Source of the DNA: Acinetobacter rudis
GTDB taxonomy: Bacteria; Pseudomonadota; Gammaproteobacteria; Pseudomonadales; Moraxellaceae
Reading direction: 5' to 3'
NCBI RefSeq assembly: GCF_000829675.1
Contig: NZ_BBRX01000037.1
Location: 1 to 43,836, forward strand
DNA length: 43,836 nt
A program made the position numbers and the translations under genes. The notes below the pieces were generated by a model. That model worked only from the letters and a program-made list of their open reading frames with translations. It had not been told where the DNA came from and made no database searches. Positions 1 to 8,503 of the stretch are shown in pieces. Positions within the stretch are counted from its first letter, which is position 1. Every line of letters starts with the position of its first letter.

Positions 1-7
1 AAAAAAA

Positions 8-32
8 AACCGCCATTAATGGCGGTTTTTTG
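8..32. terminator. Rho-independent terminator at the window edge
   Basis: A GC-rich palindrome (ACCGCC, ATTAAT loop side, GGCGGT) is flanked by an A run on the left and a T run on the right. It can therefore stop transcription in either direction. It probably ends a gene lying before the window. Confidence 0.8.
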
Positions 33-142
33 AATAACAAGACATATATTATTTAAAATAAATAGATAAAATATCATTTAATATTATTCATGTGATTAAT
101 ATAATGTAAAAATATAAGTATTTAAAAATTACCTTAATTTAG

Positions 143-410
143 AATGAAATCACTAAATCATTCATTCAAATTAAAAGAATTATAAAGTCATCGGAAATAG
201 ATGGTAAAGAGCATTACCTTTATTTACCCTCCGTTCCTGATGCCGATAAAGATAATGCCTATTCAAATATGCTCAAATTTTCTTTATCACAAGACAAAAT
301 TAAGAATATAGCAATTACGGGACCCTACGGTTCAGGAAAAAGTCGTGTACTACTAATATTTCATGAAAAAAATTTACGATGCTGAAATTTTTATGTTGTT
401 TATTTTTTGA
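143..410 (+). pseudogene. YobI-like P-loop NTPase remnant, frameshifted and truncated
   Basis: No complete gene is present, but one frame from 143 reads through to a TGA at 383-385 and encodes a Walker A loop (GPYGSGKS, bases 320-343) preceded by the residues KIKNIAIT. This layout, with ADKDNAY about 30 residues upstream, is what I recall of the N-terminus of the large YobI-like P-loop NTPases. After the A run at 366-372 the first frame stops. A shifted frame continues as IYDAEIFML and then stops at 408-410, which again resembles the family (a DAEIF-like segment after the P-loop). I infer a frameshift in the homopolymer and loss of the remaining body, which is normally over a thousand residues. 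There is no in-frame ATG at the start, so the beginning is also unclear. The family name rests on motif memory; the Walker A and the shift are read directly. Confidence 0.55.
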
Positions 411-483
411 CTGATTGCAGTCTATCTTAAAAAACCCTATGCTTAAATTACACATGGATTGTCGGCTTATTTGAGATAAGATA

Positions 484-1422
484 ATGGATTATATCATCAA
501 AATTATGCGTTCTTTTTTCCACTTCGATGCCATACAAATTTTATGGTTTTCTAAACAAAATCAAAAACATTATGAAGTTTTTAGTACAGGCTATAACAGA
601 CCTTGTGCAGAGTCATTGGCTTATGATTTCCCCAAAATATACCCTCCAGGCTTTAGTAAAATACTCGCACAAGACAATGAACTGCCACTTTCAATTTCTG
701 CATCTGAAACTTTAATATCTCCTGCATTTACCGAGTCATCTATTTATAAAGACTATTTAAATAAATATGGTTTTCATGACGGTATGACTTTAGAGCTCAA
801 TGATGAGGGAAATTATATAGGCTTAGTTCATTTCTCATCTTTCTCTGCAAACAACTTTAACTCTTGTATACAAATGCTTGTATATAATTTTCGTTCGATC
901 ATTCTTCAATGGTTTAAGCAAACAAATTTTTTTGAATACTGGGTAAATAAATATAAATTTTATATTTTTAATGAAAAAAATGGTTTTGCTATTGAATCAC
1001 TAAACCATAATTTAAATAGCATTAAAACAGAAGTAGAAAAAATATTTTCTAAAACTTTTCATAAATTAAAATCAGGTTATTTCTTAATGAATAATATGAT
1101 TTATAAAATTTGTGTTCTAAAATTACCAAATGAAAATTTCATTCTAGACCTAAGCCCAAGTAAGCTTCCATTTAAGCTCACCAAAAAAGAAATAATCGTA
1201 CTCAGTTTTTTAATCGTAGGATTATCAGATAAAGAAATTGCGAAGAAATTAGTGCGTGGTGAGCGCACGATAAATTCACATGTAGCCTCTATTTATCGAA
1301 AGTTAGAAGTCAATAATCGTATAGAAGCCGCTGTATTCGCTGTCGTTCATGGAATCTACATCTTAGATGAAAATGGGCTTATTTTAGAAAAACTGAGCCA
1401 CCAAACAACACAGACTGCCTGA
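484..1422 (+). CDS. LuxR-type transcriptional regulator
   Basis: A 312-residue cytoplasmic regulator. Residues about 232-288 form a GerE/LuxR helix-turn-helix: LTKKEIIVL, then GLSDKEIAKKL, then ERTINSHVASIYRKLEV, all typical of the DNA-binding half of the family. The N-terminal 220 residues show no receiver-domain aspartate pattern. They look like a GAF or autoinducer-type sensor fold (GFHDGMTLEL, then IGLVHFSS), but I cannot name the ligand. The gene is more AT-rich than the housekeeping genes further right. It is convergent with the deacetylase-like gene and shares its terminator region, so the two are not co-transcribed. Its targets are unknown. The upstream DNA holds a broken NTPase remnant, so this regulator may sit in a recently remodelled patch. 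Confidence 0.8.
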   Translation: MDYIIKIMRSFFHFDAIQILWFSKQNQKHYEVFSTGYNRPCAESLAYDFPKIYPPGFSKILAQDNELPLSISASETLISPAFTESSIYKDYLNKYGFHDGMTLELNDEGNYIGLVHFSSFSANNFNSCIQMLVYNFRSIILQWFKQTNFFEYWVNKYKFYIFNEKNGFAIESLNHNLNSIKTEVEKIFSKTFHKLKSGYFLMNNMIYKICVLKLPNENFILDLSPSKLPFKLTKKEIIVLSFLIVGLSDKEIAKKLVRGERTINSHVASIYRKLEVNNRIEAAVFAVVHGIYILDENGLILEKLSHQTTQTA

Positions 1423-1444
1423 TTTCTCAAGCAGTCTGGTTTAT
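1411..1444 (+). terminator. Terminator overlapping the end of the LuxR gene
   Basis: CAGACTGC at 1411-1418 pairs with GCAGTCTG at 1431-1438, and a T-rich tail follows. The stop codon of the LuxR gene (1420-1422) lies in the loop. The next gene is convergent and ends at 1445. Confidence 0.7.
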
Positions 1445-2560
1445 TTACTGAATATCTTTAATGAAAGGGATGAGTTGATCAACAACCTGCTTCTCATGAT
1501 CGAGTAACTTATCTCCGCCCATAGAGCCGACAAATTCTTTAAATGGGTCAGCAACGGTTTCAACACCTGTCAGGGTTTGAATCACTGCAAGTCCACAAAA
1601 TGGCACATAATGTGGACTGTATCCACCCTCTTGTACAAAGACAATTTTACCTTCACAAATCTCATTTGCACAATTTAAGACCTGTTGAGTTATCGCTTTA
1701 AAGCCATCAGCCAACACCATCATTCTAGATAATGGATCGAGAATACTTGCATCAAAGCCTGAACCAACAATAATCAACTCAGGCTGATATTGTTTCAATG
1801 CTGGAATCACTACAGTTTCAAATGCATATTGATAAGCAGCATTACCACTCCCTGGTGGCAAAGGAATATTGAGGTTATAACCAAAACCATCCGATTCACC
1901 ACGTTCATCAATAAAACCTGAGTTTGATGGGAAGCAACGATCTTGATGAATTGAGATGGTTAATACGGATGAATCTTTATACCAAATATCTTGTGTACCA
2001 TTACCATGGTGCACATCCCAATCAACGATCGCAATTCGTTTTAGCCCTAATACCTCTTTAGCATACGCTGCAGCCACAGAAGTATTGTTAAAGTAGCAAA
2101 AGCCCATCGTTTCACTACGGGTTGCATGATGACCTGGTGGATTAATTAGTGCATAGCCCGTAGATAATTCACCATTAACCACTTTCTTGGTGAGTTCTAT
2201 TGCCCCACCTGCCGATAAATAGGCTATTTCAATACCGCCATTGCCAATATTTGTTACACCATCGTCTGCAACTCCACCAGTAGCTAAGGCACTGAGTTGT
2301 TTAACTTTATTTAGCATTTCAAGAGTATGAACACGTAAAATGTCTTCATCTGTAGCAGCCTTGGCTTTAACAAGTGTCAAATAATCAATTTGACCAGAAG
2401 TGTGTACCAATTCATTAAAGCGTCTTTTGGTATCAGGATGTGAAAGATGTTGATAACTTGGCTGTATACGTGCACTAAGATTCGCACTCAATAAACCACC
2501 TGTACCGGTATCGACCCAGCTATATAATGTATTCCATACATACCCAATTTTTTTAGACAT
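1445..2560 (-). CDS. Class II histone-deacetylase-like amidohydrolase
   Basis: A 371-residue zinc hydrolase of the histone deacetylase / acetylpolyamine amidohydrolase / AcuC superfamily, which removes acetyl groups from acetyl-lysine or acetylated polyamines and similar amides. Family marks are in the expected order: the His-His dyad in NPPGHHA (about 144-145), FCYFNN (154-159), the metal motif DWDVHHGNG with Asp182 and His184 as likely zinc ligands, the third ligand Asp270 in GSGFDAS, and the catalytic Tyr314 in EGGY. All key residues are present and the length is normal, so it should be active. There is no signal peptide, so it is cytoplasmic. The substrate cannot be read from sequence; protein lysines, polyamines and acetoin-pathway proteins are all possible. 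No partner gene is adjacent on this strand. Confidence 0.88.
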   Translation of the reverse strand: MSKKIGYVWNTLYSWVDTGTGGLLSANLSARIQPSYQHLSHPDTKRRFNELVHTSGQIDYLTLVKAKAATDEDILRVHTLEMLNKVKQLSALATGGVADDGVTNIGNGGIEIAYLSAGGAIELTKKVVNGELSTGYALINPPGHHATRSETMGFCYFNNTSVAAAYAKEVLGLKRIAIVDWDVHHGNGTQDIWYKDSSVLTISIHQDRCFPSNSGFIDERGESDGFGYNLNIPLPPGSGNAAYQYAFETVVIPALKQYQPELIIVGSGFDASILDPLSRMMVLADGFKAITQQVLNCANEICEGKIVFVQEGGYSPHYVPFCGLAVIQTLTGVETVADPFKEFVGSMGGDKLLDHEKQVVDQLIPFIKDIQ

Positions 2561-2623
2561 CGACTATTCCTTAGATGATTGTTGTAGAGTCAATAGAAAT
2601 AGCAGACTTCTGAATCCAGTTTC

Positions 2624-2646
2624 TTCCGTAAGATTACGGAGTTTTT
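2624..2646. repeat. Short perfect inverted repeat upstream of the deacetylase gene
   Basis: TCCGTAA at 2624-2630 and TTACGGA at 2633-2639 form a perfect 7-base dyad with a 2-base centre, followed by a T run on the plus strand. It lies about 65 bases before the minus-strand start at 2560. It could be an operator or a leftover terminator; the very short loop argues for a protein-binding dyad. Confidence 0.4.
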
Positions 2647-2840
2647 TATTTAAAAATTTGGTATGGAGATTTATTATAAAGCCTACCATTTATTTTTATT
2701 GAGTTCTAAAAGCATCTATTGATGAATACAGCATCAAGTTTATTGTTATAAAGTCAGGGCTTTTCTCTACGTTTATTGTTATTAAATTTTCAACATCACA
2801 CCACAAGCAATACTATCTTCGTCAAACTTCTAATCGTGCA

Positions 2841-3533
2841 TTAAAATCTATATGTTACTCCTGTTTTAGCCACAGGAGACCATGCAACAAAGTTATGATT
2901 TCCTAATTTAAACGTTGTAAAATTTGCAGGTACGAAACCAGGTAATTTGTGCTTATTTATGTGTGTTACATGTGCTGTTGCCTCACCCACATAATACAGC
3001 CCGACCTCAGTAAATACTCCCCTATGCTCGTTGAGCTGTGGTGAAAACCCTAAGCCAAAATATGGCGAAATACCATTAGAAAAATCAACATAGCCCCTGA
3101 CATCGACTTCTTTGTTTTTTGGAAAAAATGAATTGTTTAATATTCCTGGACGTTTTTCACCTAGTCTAAAGTTACGATGAAGGTTATATTTATTATCGAC
3201 ATAGCCCATACCTATACTGGTATATAAAGCACTTAACCATGGATTATCACTCTTTCCCCATGGATAGTAATTGATATTAAAATATGACACGTCATTTTCA
3301 ACCTTGAGATCCGTTTGAGCACCTAAGATGCTCAATTGATTCTTCCAGCTTATACCGCCCCCATTATAACCAAGTACTAAATTTACAGTGGGATGAACAT
3401 GATAAAGGATCGCACCACCATAACCAGAGATCCCACCTTCAGCTCTTAAACTTGCTTCGGATTTTGCAAATGTTGTGGTTGTAGAAAAAAGCGCTAAACC
3501 CATAAGCATGAGAACGTAATGCATTTTTTTCAT
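2841..3533 (-). CDS. Outer-membrane beta-barrel protein
   Basis: A 230-residue exported protein. A signal peptide is clear: MKKMHYVL, a hydrophobic stretch, then cleavage after TTFA (about residue 23). The mature part has alternating polar and aromatic strands and ends in TYRF, the terminal aromatic signature used for outer-membrane insertion by the Bam machinery. Its size fits an 8-stranded barrel similar to OmpW or OmpX-like proteins, but I do not recognise the exact family. Strands such as VNLVLGYNGGGISW and ISPYFGLGFSP support the barrel. Function is unknown; small barrels of this kind are often surface or uptake proteins. It stands alone, with long spacers on both sides. Confidence 0.7.
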   Translation of the reverse strand: MKKMHYVLMLMGLALFSTTTTFAKSEASLRAEGGISGYGGAILYHVHPTVNLVLGYNGGGISWKNQLSILGAQTDLKVENDVSYFNINYYPWGKSDNPWLSALYTSIGMGYVDNKYNLHRNFRLGEKRPGILNNSFFPKNKEVDVRGYVDFSNGISPYFGLGFSPQLNEHRGVFTEVGLYYVGEATAHVTHINKHKLPGFVPANFTTFKLGNHNFVAWSPVAKTGVTYRF

Positions 3534-3928
3534 TCAGTTTATTCCTATTCAATTTTTATATTTGCCCCGCCTCTTAAAACGAACCGTCGTAAAATAGAGG
3601 TAAAGTCACCCTTTAAAGGATCTTCATTATTTGGTCTAGGGTAATTTTTTTTAAATTTTCATACCGCTTAGCCAATGACTGCATAATCTTGTAATTCAGA
3701 TAAAGAGTCAAACAAATTTTTACGAAAAACACTTTATTATTTACCCACACCAAACAAAGAGCTATAATAAACCTTAAAACAGTCCAAAAATACTCAAAAC
3801 TATTTAGAAAAACTACATTTTATAAAAAACACAGTACACCGATGATTTACAAATGACGCCTGAGTCAAAAATATGCAACAAATGTTAGTTCCATTTTAGA
3901 ACTATAAATCTATAATCAAATTTTCCTT
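3534..3928. other. AT-rich intergenic stretch between divergent genes
   Basis: About 395 bases separate the divergent barrel protein and hydrolase genes. I find no convincing reading frame or strong hairpin. A TATAAT hexamer at 3911-3916 could be the -10 box of the hydrolase gene, but no good -35 box stands before it. Confidence 0.5.
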
Positions 3929-4753
3929 ATGCAAAAAAACATAACTATGAAACAACTTGCCCATCGAATTTTACGTAAACCTTTTTTTGGTCGTTTTGAA
4001 GTGCCTTGGACATGGCCACAAGCAATTCCCCAACAAGGCTGGGAAGCTGTTTCTATTCCCGTCAGCGCTCAACATGCTCTCGCTGGATATTGGAAATCTG
4101 CAGAAAATGCCAAAGCAACCGTAGTACTTGCTCACCCAATGGGTAAATCAGCAAAAGCTTTTTGGCTGCGCTATGGACATGCCGACTTATTTATTGCAAA
4201 TGGCTATAATGTCTTAATTTATGATGCGAATGGATTTGGGGAAAGCCAAGGCTTTTCTTTTCAGTACCCGAATGATGTCTATGCAGCAGGTGTATTTGCA
4301 CAGAACAAAGCGCCTGAATTAAATGTAGGACTGATTGGTGCGTCATTTGGAGCAGCTTGGGGACTTTGTTCACTTGCTCAAGCAAATCACCCATACAAAA
4401 TGGCAGTGCTTGAAGGTGTCTTCCCAACCCTACCAGAGTTCTGGAAACACTATCCTGTTGCACATGCTGTACTACAAGCATCAAATATCGTCGTACCAAA
4501 ATTTAATCGGGAACTTAATCCACTGAGAAAATCTGGTCAAATCAAGCAAAAACCTCCAATTTTGTTGATGTATAGCGAAAGCGACATCTATACACCACCA
4601 ATTTTTGGCCATAAACTAAAAGCTGCACTGGAACCACATACATCTGTTGAGTTACATACAGTACAATCTGCGGAACACACGCATATTTATCGTGACCAAC
4701 CTGAACAGTATCAAGCACGTGTACTGCCATTTTTAACACAACACTTGTTATAA
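3929..4753 (+). CDS. Alpha/beta hydrolase (serine hydrolase)
   Basis: A 274-residue cytoplasmic alpha/beta-hydrolase. The oxyanion region is LAHPMGKSAK (about 67-76), the nucleophile elbow is GASFG with Ser139, the acid is probably Asp219 in YSESDIYTPP, and the histidine is His250 or His252 in AEHTHIYRD. The triad is complete, so esterase, lipase or peptidase-like activity is expected, but the substrate is unknown. There is no signal peptide. The start is uncertain. ATG at 3929 has no ribosome-binding site and lies only 13 bases after a TATAAT box. ATG at 3947 would give MKQLAHRILRK and a longer leader. The HxlR gene follows about 100 bases later on the same strand and might control this gene, which is an inference only. 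Confidence 0.8.
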   Translation: MQKNITMKQLAHRILRKPFFGRFEVPWTWPQAIPQQGWEAVSIPVSAQHALAGYWKSAENAKATVVLAHPMGKSAKAFWLRYGHADLFIANGYNVLIYDANGFGESQGFSFQYPNDVYAAGVFAQNKAPELNVGLIGASFGAAWGLCSLAQANHPYKMAVLEGVFPTLPEFWKHYPVAHAVLQASNIVVPKFNRELNPLRKSGQIKQKPPILLMYSESDIYTPPIFGHKLKAALEPHTSVELHTVQSAEHTHIYRDQPEQYQARVLPFLTQHLL

Positions 4754-4786
4754 GGCTGATGTTGCCGCTAAATACAACAGAAAGTA

Positions 4787-4816
4787 AGGAAGCTTTTATG
4801 TTAAATTAAGCTTCCT
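4787..4816 (+). terminator. Hairpin after the alpha/beta hydrolase gene
   Basis: AGGAAGCTT at 4787-4795 pairs perfectly with AAGCTTCCT at 4808-4816. The T run expected of a simple terminator is missing, so stopping may be weak, and it could also be an operator of the following regulator gene. Confidence 0.5.
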
Positions 4817-4851
4817 ACACCCTGATGATTAATCCACCCTGAGAGTCCAAA

Positions 4852-5331
4852 ATGAAATGGAATGAATTAGGCGAAATGAATTGTCCAATAGCACGCAGTC
4901 TCTCCATTATGGGAGACCGTTGGACTTTATTGATTATTCGTAATGCCTTTATGCGTACACGTCGTTTTGATGACTTTCATAAACAGCTCGGGATAACTCG
5001 ACATTTATTGACTGAACGTTTAAATCGTTTGGTTGAACATCGTATTTTGCGCAAGGTCCTTTATCAGGAAGCTCCTAAACGTTACGAATACAAACTGACA
5101 GAAAAAGGACTCGCCCTTTACCCTGTGATTATGGCCTTAACCACATGGGGCAATCGCTGGATGAATGAAGAAAAAAACTTTCCAATCATTACTTATATTC
5201 ATAACGACTGTGGCGAAAAAACTCAGGCTGTTATGCTTTGTCAATGCTGTGGTAAACCCCTGACTGCACGAAACATCACACCAAGCCTAGAGATGCCAAG
5301 TGATGAGTATTTTCAAACTACTGCTCACTAA
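4852..5331 (+). CDS. HxlR-family transcriptional regulator with C-terminal Cys cluster
   Basis: A 159-residue winged-helix regulator of the HxlR family. The fold runs from the conserved CPIARSLSIMGDRWTLLIIR (residues 11-30, with the family cysteine at 11) through the recognition part GITRHLLTERLNRLVEHRIL to the wing KRYEYKLTEKG. After the domain there is an extra tail with Cys120, Cys130, Cys132 and Cys133 (HNDCG, then LCQCCGKPL). This looks like a small zinc or redox site, as seen in the longer members of the family. HxlR proteins often sense aldehydes, quinones or thiol stress through cysteines. The alpha/beta hydrolase lies upstream on the same strand and the aldehyde dehydrogenase gene is convergent. 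Either could be a target, but there is no direct sign of it. Confidence 0.87.
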   Translation: MKWNELGEMNCPIARSLSIMGDRWTLLIIRNAFMRTRRFDDFHKQLGITRHLLTERLNRLVEHRILRKVLYQEAPKRYEYKLTEKGLALYPVIMALTTWGNRWMNEEKNFPIITYIHNDCGEKTQAVMLCQCCGKPLTARNITPSLEMPSDEYFQTTAH

Positions 5332-5356
5332 AAAAGCCCAGAAATTCTGGGCCTTT
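5331..5356. terminator. Bidirectional terminator between the HxlR gene and gabD
   Basis: GCCCAGAA at 5336-5343 pairs with TTCTGGGC at 5345-5352. An A run lies on the left and T bases on the right, as expected for a shared terminator between convergent genes. Confidence 0.75.
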
Positions 5357-5368
5357 AAACGATTAGAT

Positions 5369-6814
5369 TTATTCGGATAGATCAATACACATGTATTTGA
5401 GTTCTAAATAATCCTCTATACCATATTGAGAACCTTCGCGGCCTAAACCAGATTGTTTGATCCCACCAAAAGATGAGGCTTCATTAGAAATCAAACCGGT
5501 ATTAATCCCCACCATACCGTATTCGAGTGCCTCACCTACTCGCCATTGTCTGGCCGTATTTTGGCTAAAGAGATAAGCTGCCAATCCAAATTCAGTTGCA
5601 TTCGCCATTTGAATGACTTCATCTTCTGTTTTAAAACGGAATAACGCCGCCAAAGGACCGAAGGTCTCTTCACGTGCAACACGCATGGATTGCGTCACAT
5701 GCGTTAATACAGTTGGTTCAAAGAAGGTGTTGTCAGGAGCTAAACGCTTCCCACCTATTGCAAGTTTTGCACCTTGATCTATAGCATCTTCAATGTGTGA
5801 TTGAACTTTAATAATCGCATCTTCATCAATCAAAGGTCCCTGCGTAACATCAGCAAGACGACCATCACCCATCTTCAATTTAGCCACTTCTTCAATCACA
5901 CGTTGACTCACAGCATCGTAAACACCATCTTGTATATAAATCCGATTGGCACAAACACAAGTTTGGCCACTGTTACGGTACTTACTGTTCATGATGCCTT
6001 TCACAGCTTGCTCAATGTTTGCATCATCAAATACGATGAGCGGCGCATTACCACCAAGTTCAAGTGAAAGTTTTTTAATGGTGGGAGCACATTGCTGCAT
6101 GAGTATTCGCCCAACTTCTGTTGAACCTGTGAAACTTAATTTGCGTACGATTGGACTTTCACATAAGGTCTGACCGACATCTACAGAATCACCACTTAAG
6201 GTGATCATCACATCACGAGGCAAACCAGCTTGCATGGCTAAAACCTCTAAAGCATAGGCACTTAATGGCGTTTGCTCTGCCGGTTTAATCAGCATTGAAC
6301 ATCCAGCTGCCAACGCTGGAGCTATTTTACGGGTAATCATTGCCGCTGGAAAATTCCACGGCGTGATCGCAGCGGTAACCCCAATAGCTTGTTTTAAAAC
6401 TAATAAACGTTGCTGTGACTGTACTGGTGTAATCACATCACCATCTATACGTCGTGCTTGTTCTGCAAACCAGCGAATAAATGATGCTGCATATTTGATT
6501 TCACCATTGGCTTCAGATAAGGGCTTACCTTGTTCCGCAGTTAAAATCTGAGCCAAATCTTGTTGATGTTTTAAGATGAGCTGATACCAAGCCATCATCA
6601 GATCAGCACGCTGCAAAGCACTCTGTTGCTTAAATAACGCTTGAGCATGTTCAGCACGTACAATGGCTGCTTCAACATCTGCTCTGTCATGTTTTTTAAC
6701 CCATGCCAAGCTTACGCCCGTTGCTGCATCTTTAACTTCAATAGCATCAAAGCTAGGTGCTTGAAAGGTAATATCTGTGTGTCGTAATAGATTTTTTAGT
6801 TGCTGATCAAGCAT
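5369..6814 (-). CDS. gabD: Succinate-semialdehyde dehydrogenase (NAD(P)+)
   Basis: A 481-residue aldehyde dehydrogenase, the usual length of GabD, which oxidises succinate semialdehyde to succinate at the end of the GABA shunt. The cofactor-binding PWNFP (about 152-156) and KPAEQTP (177-183) are present, as are FTGSTEVGR, the general base Glu252 in LELGG and the catalytic Cys286 in GQTCVCANR. The second cysteine two residues later (Cys288) matches the redox pair of E. coli-type GabD. No gabT or GABA permease is adjacent, so it may serve another aldehyde; close relatives include glutarate-semialdehyde dehydrogenase (DavD). The gene stands alone on the minus strand between two terminators. Confidence 0.85.
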   Translation of the reverse strand: MLDQQLKNLLRHTDITFQAPSFDAIEVKDAATGVSLAWVKKHDRADVEAAIVRAEHAQALFKQQSALQRADLMMAWYQLILKHQQDLAQILTAEQGKPLSEANGEIKYAASFIRWFAEQARRIDGDVITPVQSQQRLLVLKQAIGVTAAITPWNFPAAMITRKIAPALAAGCSMLIKPAEQTPLSAYALEVLAMQAGLPRDVMITLSGDSVDVGQTLCESPIVRKLSFTGSTEVGRILMQQCAPTIKKLSLELGGNAPLIVFDDANIEQAVKGIMNSKYRNSGQTCVCANRIYIQDGVYDAVSQRVIEEVAKLKMGDGRLADVTQGPLIDEDAIIKVQSHIEDAIDQGAKLAIGGKRLAPDNTFFEPTVLTHVTQSMRVAREETFGPLAALFRFKTEDEVIQMANATEFGLAAYLFSQNTARQWRVGEALEYGMVGINTGLISNEASSFGGIKQSGLGREGSQYGIEDYLELKYMCIDLSE

Positions 6815-6896
6815 AATTTATAGTTCCATTGTATTTGTGATGAATGAACTAAAATATACCTCATCTTTACCGTTTAAATCTGTAAACAAAATTTAA

Positions 6897-6920
6897 AAAA
6901 GGCTCCATAAGGAGCCTTTT
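6897..6920 (-). terminator. Terminator of glyA
   Basis: AAAAGGCTCC and GGAGCCTTTT form a perfect 10-base stem with an ATAA loop. In the minus direction a T run follows, just after the end of glyA at 6946. Confidence 0.85.
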
Positions 6921-6945
6921 CAGCATACGATTTTAAGCTGAAGGC

Positions 6946-8199
6946 TTAAGCTGCGTATACAGGATATTTTGCACATACAACTGCAACTTTAGCTTTAACA
7001 GCTTCAATTACAGCGTCATCACCTTTGCTATCTAGGATATCAGCGATCCAGTTTGCAAGATCAGTGACTTCTGCTTCACCAAAACCACGTGTAGTCACAG
7101 CAGGTGTACCAATACGTACGCCAGAAGTCACAAATGGAGAACGTGGGTCGTTTGGAACTGAGTTTTTGTTCACAGTGATGTGAGCAGCACCTAACCAAGC
7201 ATCAGCATCTTTACCAGTAATGTCTTGTTTGATCAAAGACAACAGGAACAAATGATTTTCAGTACCACCTGATACCACGTCATAACCACGTTCGATCAGT
7301 ACTTTTGCCATCGCTTGAGCATTTTTTACAACTTGTTGTTGGTAAGCTTTGTACTCAGGAGACATTGCTTCTTTGAAACAAATTGCTTTCGCTGCAACCG
7401 CATGAACCAAAGGACCACCTTGGTTACCAGGGAATACAGCTGATTGTAATTTCTTCTCGATTTCTTCGTTTGCTTTGGCCAAGATCAAACCTGAACGTGG
7501 ACCACGCAATGTTTTATGTGTAGTCGTAGTTGTCACGTCAGCAATTTGTACTGGGCTTGGGTATACACCTGCAGCAACTAAACCTGCAACGTGTGCCATA
7601 TCTACAAATAAATAAGCACCAACTTTATCCGCGATATCACGGAAACGTTGCCAATCTACCACTTGGCTATATGCAGAGAAACCAGCAACGATCATGCGTG
7701 GTTTGTGCTCAAGCGCTAAGCGTTCAACTTCTTCATAATCGATCTCGCCTGTTTCAGCGTTTAGACCGTATTGAACTGCATTATATGTTTTACCAGAGAA
7801 GCTAACTTTTGCACCGTGAGTCAAGTGACCACCGTGTGCCAAACTCATACCTAAAACAGTATCGCCTGGGTTTAACAATGCCAAGTAAACAGCAGAGTTA
7901 GCTTGTGAGCCAGCATGTGGTTGAACGTTTGCATAGTCAGCACCAAACAACTCTTTAGCACGATCAATCGCTAATTGTTCAATAATGTCTACATATTCGC
8001 AACCGCCATAATAGCGTTTGCCAGGATAGCCTTCGGCATATTTGTTGGTGAGCTTAGAACCTTGTGCTTCCATTACAGCTGGAGAGCAGTAGTTTTCAGA
8101 AGCAATAAGCTCAATATGCGCTTCTTGGCGTGCATCTTCAGCAGAGATGGCTTGAGCTAATTCTGGGTCAAATTCAGAAATAGAGATATTGGCAAACAT
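6946..8199 (-). CDS. glyA: Serine hydroxymethyltransferase
   Basis: A 417-residue PLP enzyme that converts serine and tetrahydrofolate into glycine and 5,10-methylene-THF, the main one-carbon source for purines, thymidylate and methionine. The sequence holds [23 protein letters not shown], the PLP lysine in [14 protein letters not shown] and [15 protein letters not shown], all standard for the family. I chose the ATG at 8199 ([12 protein letters not shown]) over an upstream one at 8220. It gives the normal family length and has AGGA about nine bases before it. It is transcribed alone and ends at a strong terminator. Codon use looks like that of a highly expressed gene. Confidence 0.96.
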   Translation of the reverse strand: MFANISISEFDPELAQAISAEDARQEAHIELIASENYCSPAVMEAQGSKLTNKYAEGYPGKRYYGGCEYVDIIEQLAIDRAKELFGADYANVQPHAGSQANSAVYLALLNPGDTVLGMSLAHGGHLTHGAKVSFSGKTYNAVQYGLNAETGEIDYEEVERLALEHKPRMIVAGFSAYSQVVDWQRFRDIADKVGAYLFVDMAHVAGLVAAGVYPSPVQIADVTTTTTHKTLRGPRSGLILAKANEEIEKKLQSAVFPGNQGGPLVHAVAAKAICFKEAMSPEYKAYQQQVVKNAQAMAKVLIERGYDVVSGGTENHLFLLSLIKQDITGKDADAWLGAAHITVNKNSVPNDPRSPFVTSGVRIGTPAVTTRGFGEAEVTDLANWIADILDSKGDDAVIEAVKAKVAVVCAKYPVYAA

Positions 8200-8503
8200 T
8201 AGCGAAATCCTAATTATCAAAGGCGGTTAAGCCGTGCTCAGTTTGGTGCACATTGTAACATGAAGTTGAGCATTAAGCAGAACGAACTTTATTCAATATT
8301 CAACAAAAAAGATTCTGAGCATAAATTTGGCAATAAAAATGATGTAATCGCTGTACTCTGGTGATTATTGATAAGTTTTTTAAAACAAAATACTGTGATT
8401 TTCACAACAATTTGCTCATACAAACACCAAGCTGTAAGGCAGTATTTGTATGGACAACACAGTTCGGTTACATTGAGTGCATTCAATACCCAGATCGATC
8501 GCT
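8200..8503. other. Intergenic region with a long dyad between glyA and the exonuclease gene
   Basis: These 304 bases carry the divergent promoters of glyA and the exonuclease gene. The one clear structure is a perfect inverted repeat, CATACAAA at 8417-8424 and TTTGTATG at 8445-8452, separated by 20 bases. No T run follows, so an operator or an mRNA leader hairpin is more likely than a terminator. Confidence 0.4.

Noticed and set aside
8289..8486. 65-residue minus-strand frame in the glyA-exonuclease spacer
   Set aside because: No ribosome-binding site, no domain, and it overlaps the likely divergent promoters.
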